A DNA stretch of 64,000 nucleotides from contig CM065802.1 in assembly GCA_033398695.1 (NCBI GenBank), positions 82,074,096 through 82,138,095 on the forward strand, written 5' to 3'. The position numbers and the translations under genes are program-made. Numbering within the stretch: the stretch's first letter is position 1; each line of letters opens with the position of its first letter. Of the stretch, positions 1 to 10,921 are shown in pieces. The notes under the pieces were generated by a model, which worked only from the letters and a program-made list of their open reading frames with translations, was not told the DNA's origin and searched no databases. The DNA comes from Orobanche coerulescens (lineage: Eukaryota > Streptophyta > Magnoliopsida > Lamiales > Orobanchaceae).

Positions 1-302
1 ACGAAACATGAGAGTCACATAAATGCATCAAGAAACCAAGAATCTACATGAAGGTTCCATCACTTAACAAATAATCAAACAAATAGCTCGTGTCACACGA
101 GGCACAATGCAAAGAAGGGAGACTTACGGCTACAGGTCGCACGAAGATGATGATCGCCCCACGATACTAATCACGACCAACAAACTCAGACGACGCATCG
201 CGACACGACTCAGTCAGACAAAATCTGACGAGACAAAAACTCAACAGACACCACTAAACCTGACAGCCTAGGTTTCCACAACCAAAGCTCCGATACCATT
301 TA
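1..302 (-). mobile_element. Internal 5' leader of Ty3-type element A (partial)
   Basis: This is the start of the internal region of a minus-strand LTR retrotransposon whose body lies left of the window. It ends in a reverse-complement primer site directly beside the LTR that starts at 303. The last 100 bases resemble the matching part of the LARD (57300-57422), including a shared CCTAGGTTTxxxCAACC stretch before the primer site. No coding sequence is visible. The assignment to a Tekay-like lineage is inferred from the LTR. Confidence 0.75.
287..298 (-). promoter_or_regulatory. Primer binding site of element A
   Basis: GCTCCGATACCA on the plus strand reads TGGTATCGGAGC on the minus strand. 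It is complementary to the 3' end of plant initiator Met-tRNA with one change from the usual TGGTATCAGAGC. Its position, 4 bases from the LTR edge, fixes element A as minus-strand. Confidence 0.85.
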
Positions 303-606
303 TGTAACACCCCCAATCCGCTCAGGGATATTACACGCTGTAGAACCTCTCTTCAAGGATCTACCAGGCTGGTAACAACATTTAACATCTCAACAATGCC
401 TTTTAGGCTAAAATGAATCAGTAGACCAATTTGGTCTTTCAATAAAATATGTACAAGTTAATCCCAAAACATGCCCACGCAGGGGTCGAATACAACATAT
501 CCTGTACAATGGGGAAAGAATATTGCAGCGGAAATAAAATACAATTAAACCAATACAAAAATAAACGGGTCCTCATGTGATTAGTATCGATCATCTTTCA
601 TCATCC

Positions 607-2467
607 TGTTAGGAATATGCCCTCGAATACCACTCAGGGGATAAGAGAGTAAGGGCTTTGTACTTGTAATTATGGAATAATTAATAAAAAGGCAATACGA
701 TTCATTCACCATTTATTGTATTTTAATTGCATTCTTGACTTGGTAAACATTGAAGTGAAGTCCATGTAAATAAATCGAACATTCCATTCTCGTTATGGGA
801 TAAGAGAAAATGCACTGGAAGTGTTTAAAGTTTATTTATGTAAATTGTTCGCAAGTCAATAAACTTAAAATGGGCATTAAGTTTTAATACGACTTGTATA
901 ACTGATGCTAGGACGTGTGCACATCTTGATAGCATAGTTAAAAGTATATTGGTGTGGGCTAGTATACTCGAACACGACTCATACTCGATCCAGTCACACG
1001 GTATTCACTCTCGGAGAGTCGATGACGAATCGAAAGGTTGTGATAGTATACGTGGACCTTTGACTTGAGGGTTCAGTAGAAGATGTGCCTGTGACGTTTA
1101 GTTTGTCATTAGAGTAGTTAGACTCATTTGCTTAATTGCTGAGTCGACCTCGAAGTGCGGACTATACGGGCAGGTAGCAGTCTTTACTGTATGCCAAGAA
1201 AGGATTCTATCTCCTGTTAGTGAGCAGGCGAATGCCCTATACGGTTAATGGCAAATAAGATCATAAGTCTTTGGTCAAAGCATTCTGATATAGTCGTATT
1301 AGATACACTATTAATTAATCGGTCTTGATTTGCATTAACACATGTATAGAGTCTAGTCAACAGTAGGGTTTGACTTTACCGTGACTCGAAGACTTGACCG
1401 GGACATCTGATGAAGGGTCTATACGTATATAGTATTCACGACATAATGGTTCAGGAATGATCCCTTCATTCATTCTCATTCGGGATTTACAGTGCGGCCC
1501 GCTAGGCTGGCTAAGTGCTGCCCGCACTCATTGGTTCCTCCCAATTCCGGCTGAGACGGACCTACGGAGTCGCGCATCAGGAGTGTTGACGGATAAATGT
1601 GAATTTATTATCTCTCTATTAATATTAGATATTGGATATCTAATTATGATTTATTAGATAAATAAAATAGCGGTCTTATGAATTAAAATTAAGTTACCGG
1701 GTAATTAATTTAATTCATAAATTATATTTCTTAGAGAAATATTTTTGTATTTGATATAATTAATTAATTGAATTAATTAATTTATATAAATACATTGTAG
1801 GTTAAACGGAGTGTATTTAATGGAGTCGTTTGACGAACGTCCTGTACACGAGCCGAGTGACTCGGCCCGTTTCTTGGAAGCTTCCTCTTAGCCACCCCCC
1901 TCCCCTTTACACATGTCTTGTAGTATTTTATAACATCTTGCATGTTATCTTGACATGTTAAGGTGATTATTGGTGATATCTTTATATCACATTATTGTTC
2001 TTAATTTGTTATTTAATATAACAAGACAAACTCTCTTAAACACCATTCCATCTTCCATTTTGGAATGCCACTGCCGAGAGAGAAGTTTAAGTGAGAGAGG
2101 GAGAAGTTTTTCTTCAAGTTTCCACTTTGAGTGAGAAAAATTAAGAAATAAAAAGATATATAAATTCCTATAGTAATTCCTAGCCGTGTTCTTAGAGAAC
2201 GGATTGCTATCGAATTTTTTCGGGCAACTTCCGACGCGTGTGAAGTAGAGGCTTCGTATTTTCGGTGCTTGGAACGAAGGGATTTCGTGTTCGGGATGGG
2301 GTTCGTCATCGTCATCCATATTTACGAAGAATTATTTCAAAGGCTTCAAGGGTATGATCCTTTATCTTCGTATTTAATTTTTTTGTATATACGTTACTTG
2401 ATCGATCCTGTTTGGAATTCATATTTATTTCCGATGCGTATTTCATTTTATTTCAGGAATCCCAACA
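607..2467. mobile_element. Solo LTR, Copia-type, inside element A LTR
   Basis: This 1861-bp block starts TGTTAGGAAT and ends AATCCCAACA, near-complementary ends. Perfect 5-bp CATCC duplications flank it at 602-606 and 2468-2472. There is no primer site, polypurine tract or coding domain, so it is a single LTR left after LTR-LTR recombination. A TATA-like TTATATAAATA lies near 1781-1791, which suggests the plus strand is sense. The start resembles the LTR of element Y (34583), but the bodies differ. Confidence 0.85.
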
Positions 2468-2970
2468 CATCCTTCATGTCGGACCTGTGTTACGCTCCCA
2501 AAACCTGAATGCAAATACAGACATCCACCCCCCGATTACTCAGGGGTTTGCAAAATTCCACTATTTTGCTAGTGCAGGTACAAAGTGCAAATACGAGCCA
2601 TACAATTCACATTCCACAAATAACAATAATCCAGGAATCCTCAAAGATCCAAACATAACGAAAAGTACTTCCCGAGGCAAGAGTTTGGGTAAAACGTTCC
2701 AAAATCGAAGGATCACAAATCAAGGGAAACAATTTTATAAAATGGTTTAAAATGCCATCGAGAGTTTTAACAGAAAACAATTTAGGATTATCGAATCCTT
2801 CTCTTTCGAAAAATCAATAGGGGTCACAGCCCAAAGGTTTTGTTTTGACGAATAATACCAACAAGAATTCACAGGGTCAAAACACACATCACGTGTCCTC
2901 GACGGACATAAAATCAATACAATATAATCGCCCAAGATACGAAGATCTTGGTCACAAAAATACATCACCA

Positions 2971-3245
2971 ACTCATGAATCCAGGGCTATACCATTGGAT
3001 TCCCTTCATGGCCCCGTCAGACCCTTCTAAGGTGAGCAGAATGCATTTTCGAAATCATATACACCAACTCGTGAAATTTTACTCGTGAATCCAGGGCTAT
3101 ACCATTGGACTCCCTCCGTGGCCCCGTTGAACCCTCCCGAGGTGAGCAAATACATTCGCACAAATCATAAGCACCCGCACTCGTGAATCCAGGGCTATAC
3201 CATTGGATTCCCTCCGTGATCCCGTCGGACCCTCCTGAGGTGAGC
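2971..3245 (-). repeat. Three-copy direct repeat in LTR A
   Basis: Copies begin near 2971, 3081 and 3179 (spacing about 110 and 98 bp). Each carries GAATCCAGGGCTATACCATT, then a CCCGTCxGACCC core and AGGTGAGC. On the sense strand the core is GACGGG(A/G)(T/C)C, which also occurs in repeats at the same LTR position in the LARD and the chromovirus. It lies downstream of the TATA-like box, so probably in the transcribed R/U5 part. Confidence 0.8.
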
Positions 3246-4308
3246 GAAATACATCACACAATTCACATGTCACACCAAGGATATTCAAACAATTCATCCA
3301 AAGGCAACAAATGCAAAGCACGACACAATTGTCGATTCATAACGCACCGAAAAGAGATAATATATGTATATATATATATTATCAAAGCACAACAACAACA
3401 AGCAAATTCATAGGGTTCACTTAACCATTCACGGAGCACAACATTCACGAAACACATGCGTTTTGAAAGTGAGCCCTTTACGAGGCTAAACCGAATCCTT
3501 TGAAAATTCAAATCAAACAATTAAACAAACATATAGGGACGATCACTAATTATCATATTCACAAAACAAGAATTGTATAGACAAGGTACTTGCCTCGAAT
3601 AACCACAACGCGAAGAATCGACCGAAGTAGGTTGGCATGAACCGACTACGAACCCGCCGATTCCACCAAACGCCAACTCGCGATAATAAACTACGAAGGA
3701 CAATAACAACAATGAAAATGAATTCCATAGCACGACCTAAAGCCATTGAATTCAAGGAACAAACGACGAAAGTTCAAGGGTTTCTCCCAAAACGGCCAAG
3801 AACACGATCCGACCCGTCAAAACACGAAAACGGAATTCCCAACCAGAATATGGATGTTCAATACATAGGATATGTTTAACAACATCATTTAACAACAATC
3901 GATTCATCAAAAATGGATGGAAGACGAAATCAAGAACCTATTCCCCAAAAAGTCAACCCGAAGGAAAATCAAGAAATATACCTTGATTTGGCGAAGAAAA
4001 ACGGATTACATGATGTTAAACACATGAATAATACTAAGATTAATCATACTTATCATGGATTAATCAACAATTCGGAACGAATCGGTCAAAAACCCAAAAA
4101 CCCCAAAATTTCCCAAAGATAGGGTTCTAGGAAATCTAACCTTGATTCGCTGGATCAAAGGATGTTATATGATGATTAATAAATGATATGAACTCCCAAA
4201 CTTCGTGGATTAATTGCTTGACAACATCTCTCCTTGACCACCAAGCCTCCAGCCGCGGAAATGAGAAGATGGAAATGAAAAATGGATGAAAATATGACTA
4301 CTCAGCCA

Positions 4309-4316
4309 TATTTATA
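4309..4316 (-). promoter_or_regulatory. TATA-like box of LTR A
   Basis: TATTTATA on the plus strand reads TATAAATA on the minus strand. It lies 11 bp beyond the nearest inverted-repeat site, matching the arrangement in the other arrayed LTRs. Promoter activity is inferred. Confidence 0.6.
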
Positions 4317-4327
4317 CTGGCGCAGCC

Positions 4328-4744
4328 TAGCGCGCGCTAGCCTTCCAGTAGTAGCGTACGCTATCGACCAGTATTGCCCAGAACCCTCGGCCGGGGCCCG
4401 CATGACTCGGCACTATCGACCTGAACTGCCGACCGAGACTCGCCTGCCCGACCCCGATAGCGTGCGCTGCGCGGACGCTAGCGCGCGCTAGCCGACCTGT
4501 CTATAAATCTATGGACCAAACTGCTCGGCCAGGTAACGTACGCTAGTCGGCCGGCAGCGTGCGCTACACATGCCGATTAGCGTGCGCCACGACCGACAGT
4601 AGCGTGCGCTACCTACCGACCCTCCCCGAGTCCAGAACTCCAGGGACCTCTCTGCCCAGCCCGATAGCGTGCGCTGGCCGGCGGCATAACGTGCGCTACT
4701 CCTGCCGGCTAGCGTGCGCAGACTTCCGGCAGTAGCGCGCGCTA
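4328..4744 (-). repeat. Inverted-repeat array (TAGCG-NN-CGCTA) in LTR A
   Basis: About eleven dispersed 12-bp sites occur within 420 bp, such as TAGCGCGCGCTA, TAGCGTACGCTA and TAGCGTGCGCTA. Spacers of roughly 15-50 bp are unrelated in sequence, so this is not a simple tandem repeat. On the sense (minus) strand the usual centre is CA. The array sits directly upstream of the TATA-like box at 4309-4316. Confidence 0.9.
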
Positions 4745-5331
4745 CGCCGGTTCCTGCCGCATATGCCCGGCCAGTGCCCAGCACTTCCGACAGTGCCTGC
4801 CGGACCCGTCCGGCCAGTGCCCAATCGCCCTGACCGGACGATTCGGTTTCCGAAAACGCACGGAACGAAACACGACGAAATGCTCGCGGACAACATCATC
4901 GATCCGAAATAAAATACCATGCGACAATGAATCACACACGACCAAATAAACACGAAAATCGATCAAGACAACAAATACGAAAGTGGATACCCACAACTTT
5001 GGGTAAATTATAAAATGGCCCAAAATGCCCGAAAATCATGATACGTAATCAAATAACTAAACCGAAGTTCACAACACGTCTAACAAAGTTAAACGGGCTT
5101 GTGGGATACTCGAAACAGTAGTTTCGAACGATATTTGCAAGAATCGAACTCGAGTGCGGAAAAGTCGCTATGAAGCACGAAACACAATAAAACGGCACCG
5201 AAACGATCTCGGATGGCAAAAAGTTCAGAATTAATCATTCTCAAAATAACGAAACGGTCCCAAGCGAGTCGTCAAAACAGACTCTCGCCAAAAAAAGAAA
5301 ATTACCGGAAATCGAATTTGCGGATATTACA

Positions 5332-5650
5332 ATCTAGCACATCTTTCATATATGTGTAGCACAATCAGAATTATTATGCTGCACAAACTTTAAATATGTG
5401 ACTTTAGCATATATTTCATTATTTCGTAGCACATATTTTAAATAGGTTAAGTGTAGCACATCTTCTCTCGCATCGTAGCACAAACAGCACAAATATGTAG
5501 CACAACCTCACTTAATTTATATATTTCAGTTCGCGGAGCACGCACAACACAAATACGTAGCACAACTAAGTATAAATCTCAACCATTGATCTAACTCAAT
5601 CAAAGGCCCAAATTTATTCCTATTTCCTACGAAATTTACCTTTCCTACCT
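5332..5650. repeat. AT-rich segment with repeated GTAGCACA words
   Basis: Seven or more copies of GTAGCACA or close variants (TAGCACAT, GGAGCACG) are scattered between 5334 and 5565. The stretch then leads into the microsatellite. I see no terminal inverted repeats, target duplication or coding frame that would name an element class. It might be a degraded MITE or Helitron tail, but nothing proves it. Confidence 0.4.
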
Positions 5651-5658
5651 GAAGCAAT

Positions 5659-5660
<2 letters not shown>

Positions 5661-5730
<70 letters not shown>
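5661..5730. repeat. Compound microsatellite (AC)n(AT)n
   Basis: About 16 AC units (5661-5692) run directly into about 19 AT units (5693-5730). The AT block is self-complementary. Such tracts are length-variable and error-prone in assembly. Confidence 0.98.
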
Positions 5731-5733
<3 letters not shown>

Positions 5734-6211
5734 GGGAATTATGTCCATGCTTCGAGCATGTTGATTTGTCAAAGCATTTATACTTGATGTATAAGATCAT
5801 AAATAATCTTTCGTGCATCTTTGAACTTCAAGTTCTTATTTCAATTGTGAGGATATAATGTAATGCATTTCACATGTGATTTCTAACAATTAATATTCCC
5901 CCTTATGATAAGAAAATTCTGAGAACTGAACTCATATGTCATTAATTATATGTACGTTCTCAATATTCAGTTTCTTATATGTTATTACATTATGTTCTCG
6001 ATATTGATAATTTATTCGAGGACTTAGAAAAATTTATTTACAAATATCCCACTTGTATTCGTATATTTGATCCCCAAGGATCTATTCAAGTTTAATCGAG
6101 ATATATTACTAGCTTTATCATCTTATCAAGATACTATGCTCAAATTATGAGTAGATCATCTCGTAAATCTTTGATTACGAGTCATATACACATGTGCTGT
6201 CTAGTTGATCT

Positions 6212-6322
6212 AAAATATCTAGTAGTTCACATGTAGAGGGAATGAGCCAAAATATCTAGTAGTTCACATGTAGAGGGAATGGGCCAAAATATCTAGTAGT
6301 TCACATGTAGAGGGAATGGGTT
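6212..6322. repeat. Tandem repeat, 37 bp x 3
   Basis: Three adjacent copies of a 37-bp unit start at 6212, 6249 and 6286 with AAAATATCTAGTAGTTCACA. The first two differ by a single base (GAGCC versus GGGCC) and the third ends GGGTT. This near-identity implies a recent duplication. The surrounding AT-rich DNA (5731-6610) shows no other recognised feature. Confidence 0.95.
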
Positions 6323-6613
6323 AATACTCCCCCTTAATATATTCTAAATTTGTTAGGGATTCATCCCAATATTGGCTAGTCGTGATATTATAAATCGAGA
6401 ACACGCACTTGAAAATTTTTTCTAGTCTTCAAATAAAACATCAGTTTCAATTATTAATTGTGTTTATCATGATTTTTATCACTATAGCTTTTTTCGGTGC
6501 CATATTATAAGAGTCATAGCTCACACGCATCGTTTCATGGTTACTGTTGAAATGTAGAGCATACAACGCGAAATCGTAAGTCATATTCATACCAAAAGGG
6601 TCTGAATACCTCA

Positions 6614-7069
6614 ATGGATTCAGTGCTCTCAAACCTTCGCAAATACTACCCATCTCTTCCCATGTATATCACAAAAAGAATTTATCGAGCTCGACTCGAA
6701 AGATTAAGGGTGCTAATGAGAAATGGCATCCTTGAAGATATTCGATGGTTGATTGAAGCACAAGCTAGATTATCTAGTGAATTTTCAAATTCATTCAAGT
6801 ACATGCCATAAATATGCTCGGTAGACTTGTGACATGATGCAAATCTATGGGGTTCATGTCCGAAAAACGAGAAGATAAAAATCAAGGATGGATTGAGTAA
6901 GGAATCTATGGATCATGATATCCAACATATTCTTGAGACGCATCACAGTGGATACGTTCATCGTGAATTTATAACTTTATGGGCATAATTTAAAGATGAA
7001 CGGGAACGCTATAGTCATGAGAAATTGGTCTTAAGAAATCGTGTTCGTATATCCATGTTGTAGATCCAT
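6614..7069 (+). pseudogene. Unrecognised coding remnant (two frames)
   Basis: A 65-residue open frame starts at 6614 (MDSVLSNLRKYYPSL...) and is rich in Arg, Leu and Glu. A second frame downstream of about 6880 reads a charged, codon-like stretch (KEKIKIKDGL-like, then DHDIQHILETHHSGYVH) to a stop near 7066. The mixture of charged and hydrophobic residues looks like decayed protein-coding sequence, but I match it to no family. It lies 330 bp upstream of the LOG-like pseudogene on the same strand. Chance open frames in AT-rich DNA remain a real alternative. Confidence 0.2.
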
Positions 7070-7399
7070 GTTTCCAACATGCATAGGTAAACGACAAATT
7101 AATGCATTTTTTATTATTTTATATTATCTTCCACTATAAAAATTTCCAACTGCCGACAGATGGATATCATTTTAAATTTAATATCGTATCTCACATTCTT
7201 GATTCGCAATTTGTCAAAAATCAGTAGTTAAATATTTTGTCCCCTAGCAAATAATTTTCTTTAGATTAGGGTCCACATATCATAAAAAATGCATCTTCCT
7301 CATTATTTTAAAAAGTCTAAGAGGATAAAGATGGAATTTTCAGAATCCTCACATAGAGGTATATCCTTTTCTCATCCAATAAAAACTGTGTGTTCTAAG

Positions 7400-8007
7400 T
7401 GGATCCAAACTGGTATGTCATATCCAACATGTAGATATGGCATATCAATTAGTAAAGGAGTTAGGAAAATGCAAAATCATTATTATGTATGGAGGGGCTA
7501 ATCATAAACTTTTGGGTAACCATTCAATGGCTGCACAAAATTATGGAATAAGAGTAACAATTGTCATACTTTTTCACGCAGTTAGATCCAGTACTATAAT
7601 GGGTTCAACTGGATTGATGCTTCAAACACAGTCCTTACATGACTATATGATGTACATGGTGAATAATAGTGATGCCTTTGTTGTTCTTCCAGGTGGGTAT
7701 GGCACACTAAATGATATATTTAATATCACATCATGGGTACATTATAATTTTCATACCAAATCTATAGGTTTGTTGAATAATCTTATTTAACAGTTTGCTC
7801 GCTTTTCTAGATCATGGAGTAGATCATAAATTTATCTCTCATTCAATAAGAGAAACACTTATATCTGCTAATACAATTAATGAGCTACTCATGAAGTATC
7901 AAGCATGTATTCTTGTTCATAATTCAATGGAAGCTAAAACTCATCAGCCAAGGATTGTCGGTGTCAAGAGAAAAAGACGTTTTGATCCTTTAGATATTTA
8001 TTTATGA
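7400..8007 (+). pseudogene. LOG-like cytokinin riboside 5'-monophosphate phosphoribohydrolase pseudogene
   Basis: LOG enzymes release active cytokinin bases from their nucleotides in the cytosol. The frame 7437-7790 carries a family-like N-terminal segment (AYQLVKEL...IIIMYGGAN), then SDAFVVLPGGYGTL, the LOG hallmark PGGxGT, and SIGLLN. A second frame (about 7795-8007) continues with FLDHGVDHKFIS and SANTINELL, matching the family C-terminal part. The two halves are in different frames, with a stop at 7788-7790 and a few residues missing between them. The first glycine motif is changed (YGGAN instead of YGGG), the PRExxG segment is not recognisable, and no N-terminal Rossmann start (CVFCGSS-like) is seen. 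Plant LOG genes normally have introns. None is visible, so a processed retrocopy is likely. It sits among transposable elements and is almost surely non-functional. Confidence 0.75.
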
Positions 8008-8369
8008 ACCCAAATGTTGGCTAGGTGTGGTAGAGTTATGAAGTTTTATACTCTCGAGATGCACCCTCATTTTATGGGTTTCATATGTATTTCGTTTTTG
8101 TATTTTATTTTGTCAAGTGCTCATTGCCTTTTTGGCTCCTTTTAATACTATTTTGTATCTCTTCTGGAGCAACAATAGCACTATTCTATACATTTATTAT
8201 ACTCTGGTGAATATAATGTTTATGACATCCTTTCAAGAGTATTTTGTCATTATATCAATGATTTCATATGATCCCGCCATGTGAGATATTATCAACATGA
8301 GACTTATTGAGCAATTTTATTTTTTTCATTAATTAACTATGAAAAAGATCTGATATTATTTTCATCAAC

Positions 8370-8757
8370 TTCCTATTCTTTAAGAGCAAGATTTGAATAA
8401 TTAATCAACTACTTCTTCAGAGTAGGATTTAGTTATGCCAACTGCTTCTTCAAGAGTAGGATTTAGATAATTGATCAACTACTTATAGAGTAAGATTTAT
8501 TAACCATTCATATGGTATAACCAACCATGATGGTAATATATAATATTCAAGTTGCATATAAGTAAAACCATCTGCTTGTGATAATTGAACTCATCACATA
8601 GGAGATACTGTAAATATGTAAGACCATCCATCTTTTGACAATTACACATATCATATAGGAGGCATCGCCATCCATCTTGTTATAATTAAACTTGTCACGT
8701 GGGAGGGATCACCATCTATCTTGTGGTAATTAAACTTATCATATGGGAGGTATCACC
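8370..8757. repeat. Two imperfect short-repeat clusters
   Basis: 8375-8500 has three imperfect copies of a segment built on CAACTACTTCTTCAGAGTAGGATTT. 8560-8757 has about four imperfect copies (about 55 bp) built on CCATCTTGTGATAATTAAACTT followed by ATCATATGGGAGG. The second cluster abuts the LTR starting at 8758. These are degraded tandem duplications with no coding potential. From 8008 to 8370 I see only AT-rich DNA, possibly the 3' flank of the LOG-like copy. Confidence 0.65.
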
Positions 8758-10919
8758 TGTGAGGCCCCGTAGTTTTAAGTTTCTAAATTTAATAATAATA
8801 TGAATTCTCACTGTCCCGATAATCCACATAACAAAATTTTATGTCATGTTTATAACCATTCCTTACTAATGGACTCGCTATGATAAAATTGCAGTTGCAT
8901 CGACAAAGATCGATTCCAAACAATACATCTTAAATGGACTTATGACCAATAACCGCAGAAAGAAGAATCAGAAGGTAGGGAATACAGAATTGAACACGAC
9001 ATCAGGCTCCGCCATTACACTCGTATAAGGACATTGAGTGTGACTGGGAGAATTAGCAATGACATAACCCCAAGAGTTTGCATGCCATGATCGCGATAAG
9101 GACAATGTTACGGCCAAAACTAGAGGAACACTATGGCCATGAGAGAAAGTAGATTACGGTCGTAATCATGGGTGGATTACGGCCGCTATGAGGTACATAT
9201 TATGTTCGTAAATAAGAGTAAGATACGGATGCTCTGAGGTCGGTCGGGAGAAGTATCGAGAAAGTTTAAGTCGAATTCGAGAAGTGTCGAGAAAACTATC
9301 ACCAAAATGCCGCCATGATAGTGGGTGTTAAGGACCTTTAGTAGCGGCCGCTATGCCCTACCGACTTGAGGGCGCCATTTCATATATATAGTCCTGTATG
9401 GGGCCTCTTTCTAGGGATTTTCTGGGAGTTTTCTCGGCCAGTTTCGTCCCTTTCACTATAAACTTGAACTTAACCCTGTTTTGAGGTGTTAAACGTCTGT
9501 CTATCACGAGGGAGTCATTATAAGAAGTTCATTACAATCGGATCCACCAGTCTCTTCATTATTTAAGATCTGAACCGAGTGGCTTGAAGCTTCATTCATG
9601 AATCGTCATGCTTTCCTGAGTTCCTCATCCTGTCGGGCAAGGTTTGCTATTATGTTTCGTATACTTTACTTAAGTTATATTGATCATATGCTATATATAA
9701 TACAAGTTTCAAGAAAATAAGCTATATGTTGAGTGCGCGTTAGAGGGTTGTAATCCTGCTAACCTCGAGGATATGAATAGTCGGATATGACTAAGATACT
9801 CATAACTATTGGGGTTAGTCCCGTGCTGACGTGTCAGGAAATATAGGTATGATATGCATTGCGTTAAATAAGGTACGTATGTATTATATTAAGATGGGGT
9901 TATGTGGTACCTAGTTTGTACTAATATTGATTGAGTATTATGAATGGATGATTTATGTGAATTATGTGAATACGTGACTTGTGTGACTATGTGCTTCCGT
10001 GGACTGGTATCCTAAGTCAGCGAGGGCGGGAGTGTTGCGGGCCGTGTTACGCTGCAATGTGCAGTTCTTGTCGGGAGTGTACACCCAGTGCCATCATCCA
10101 GGTTGCCTTTTTTGATAAAAGCGATTGGATATGGACACGGTCCCTGCTGATTTATTGAGCAGTGGATTTTGGTGGACCACAGGTCCCAATGGTTTTCTTA
10201 AACGGAACTCAGTGGAGAATGAATCTCCTTATCAGTTTGTAACAAGAAATGTGGGGCCGCGAACCCTAAACAGCTTTGGAGCTATTTTTGATAAATATTT
10301 TCAAAGAAAAGTGTTTTATAGAACTTCCTGGGGTGATTAGAGGTGTTTCACGGAACTCAATGGATTTCATTAAATTATCGTAAAATAATTTCAAAAACCC
10401 TTGGGAAATCCAAAGACATATTATGATCAATGTATGATTTCATTTGATACCTTGATTGTTTCACGATATATGAGTGTCGCGATTAATGGTGGAAAGTATG
10501 TTTTATGTATTCGTTTTACTTGCACCGGCAATTGCTGACCCCTTAGGGAGTGAATACATTTACTATGTCCAGATACTTATAGGTGGAGGGGTAATTACAG
10601 GATTGGCGCAGGACAAAGAACTGCAGCAATGTCAGGGTGTGGGGAGCCCGTAGGAGGGCCAAGTCAGCGTGTTGTATATTTCATTGATCTTGTACATTGT
10701 TATCATGTTATGTATTCAATCTTGTCGGCCAATATATGTACGTCAGACTGAGTGCTGGACCTCATCGATCGATATTTTATTTTTATATTAGATAGATTTT
10801 TATTTGTGACCTCTTAAAGAAAAGGAATCTATACAAGTTGTTGTGTAATCTAGCGTGTTAAATCCTTGTTAAAGGATTTACGGCGTTCTAATATACCTTG
10901 ATATTTAGGGGGTGTTACA
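8758..10919 (+). mobile_element. 5' LTR of Ty3-type element P
   Basis: The LTR runs from TGTGAGGCCCCG to GGGGGTGTTACA, 2162 bp. It is followed, once the MITE is discounted, by GAATG and a TGGTATCGGAGC primer site. It has a U3 segment with four inverted-repeat sites (9153-9353), a TATA-like ATATATATA at 9382-9390 and a T-rich downstream part. The left edge is placed on sequence alone because no second LTR is in the window. Confidence 0.75.
9153..9353 (+). repeat. Inverted-repeat sites in LTR P, centre GC/GT
   Basis: Four sites share the half-site logic of the other LTR arrays with a different centre: ATTACGGTCGTAAT (9153-9166), ATTACGGCCGCTAT (9176-9189), TTATGTTCGTAA (9200-9211) and TAGCGGCCGCTA (9342-9353). 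The second joins a TTACG half to a CGCTA half. The last lies 28 bp upstream of the TATA-like box. Confidence 0.8.
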
Positions 10920-10921
10920 GA

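Larger units (their letters stand above)
303..5331 (-). mobile_element. 5' LTR of Ty3-type element A, split by a solo LTR
   Basis: The LTR starts TGTAACACCCCC and ends GGATATTACA, the same terminal words as the LARD LTRs (51546-55045 and 57423-60844). Without the 1861-bp insertion and one 5-bp duplication it is about 3.16 kb. In sense orientation it holds, in order, an inverted-repeat array (4328-4744), a TATA-like box (4309-4316) and three copies of a direct repeat (2971-3245). Open frames inside it match no family and are taken as chance. A target duplication cannot be checked because the other LTR lies outside the window. Confidence 0.8.

Noticed and set aside
2269..3413. Several open frames of 60-112 residues in LTR A and the solo LTR
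   Set aside because: They overlap in different frames and strands, span LTR repeats, lack known domains and cross the solo-LTR boundary. They are chance frames.
4328..4744. CRISPR-like array (short repeats with unique spacers)
   Set aside because: The repeats are degenerate, irregularly spaced and self-complementary inside a plant LTR, with no cas genes. Other LTRs have the same motif upstream of TATA boxes.
5661..5730. Functional regulatory or origin element in the AT run
   Set aside because: It is a plain compound microsatellite, and nothing nearby supports a role.
7400..8007. Functional LOG gene
   Set aside because: A frameshift and stop at 7788-7795, missing N-terminal nucleotide-binding start and an altered glycine motif rule out a normal enzyme.
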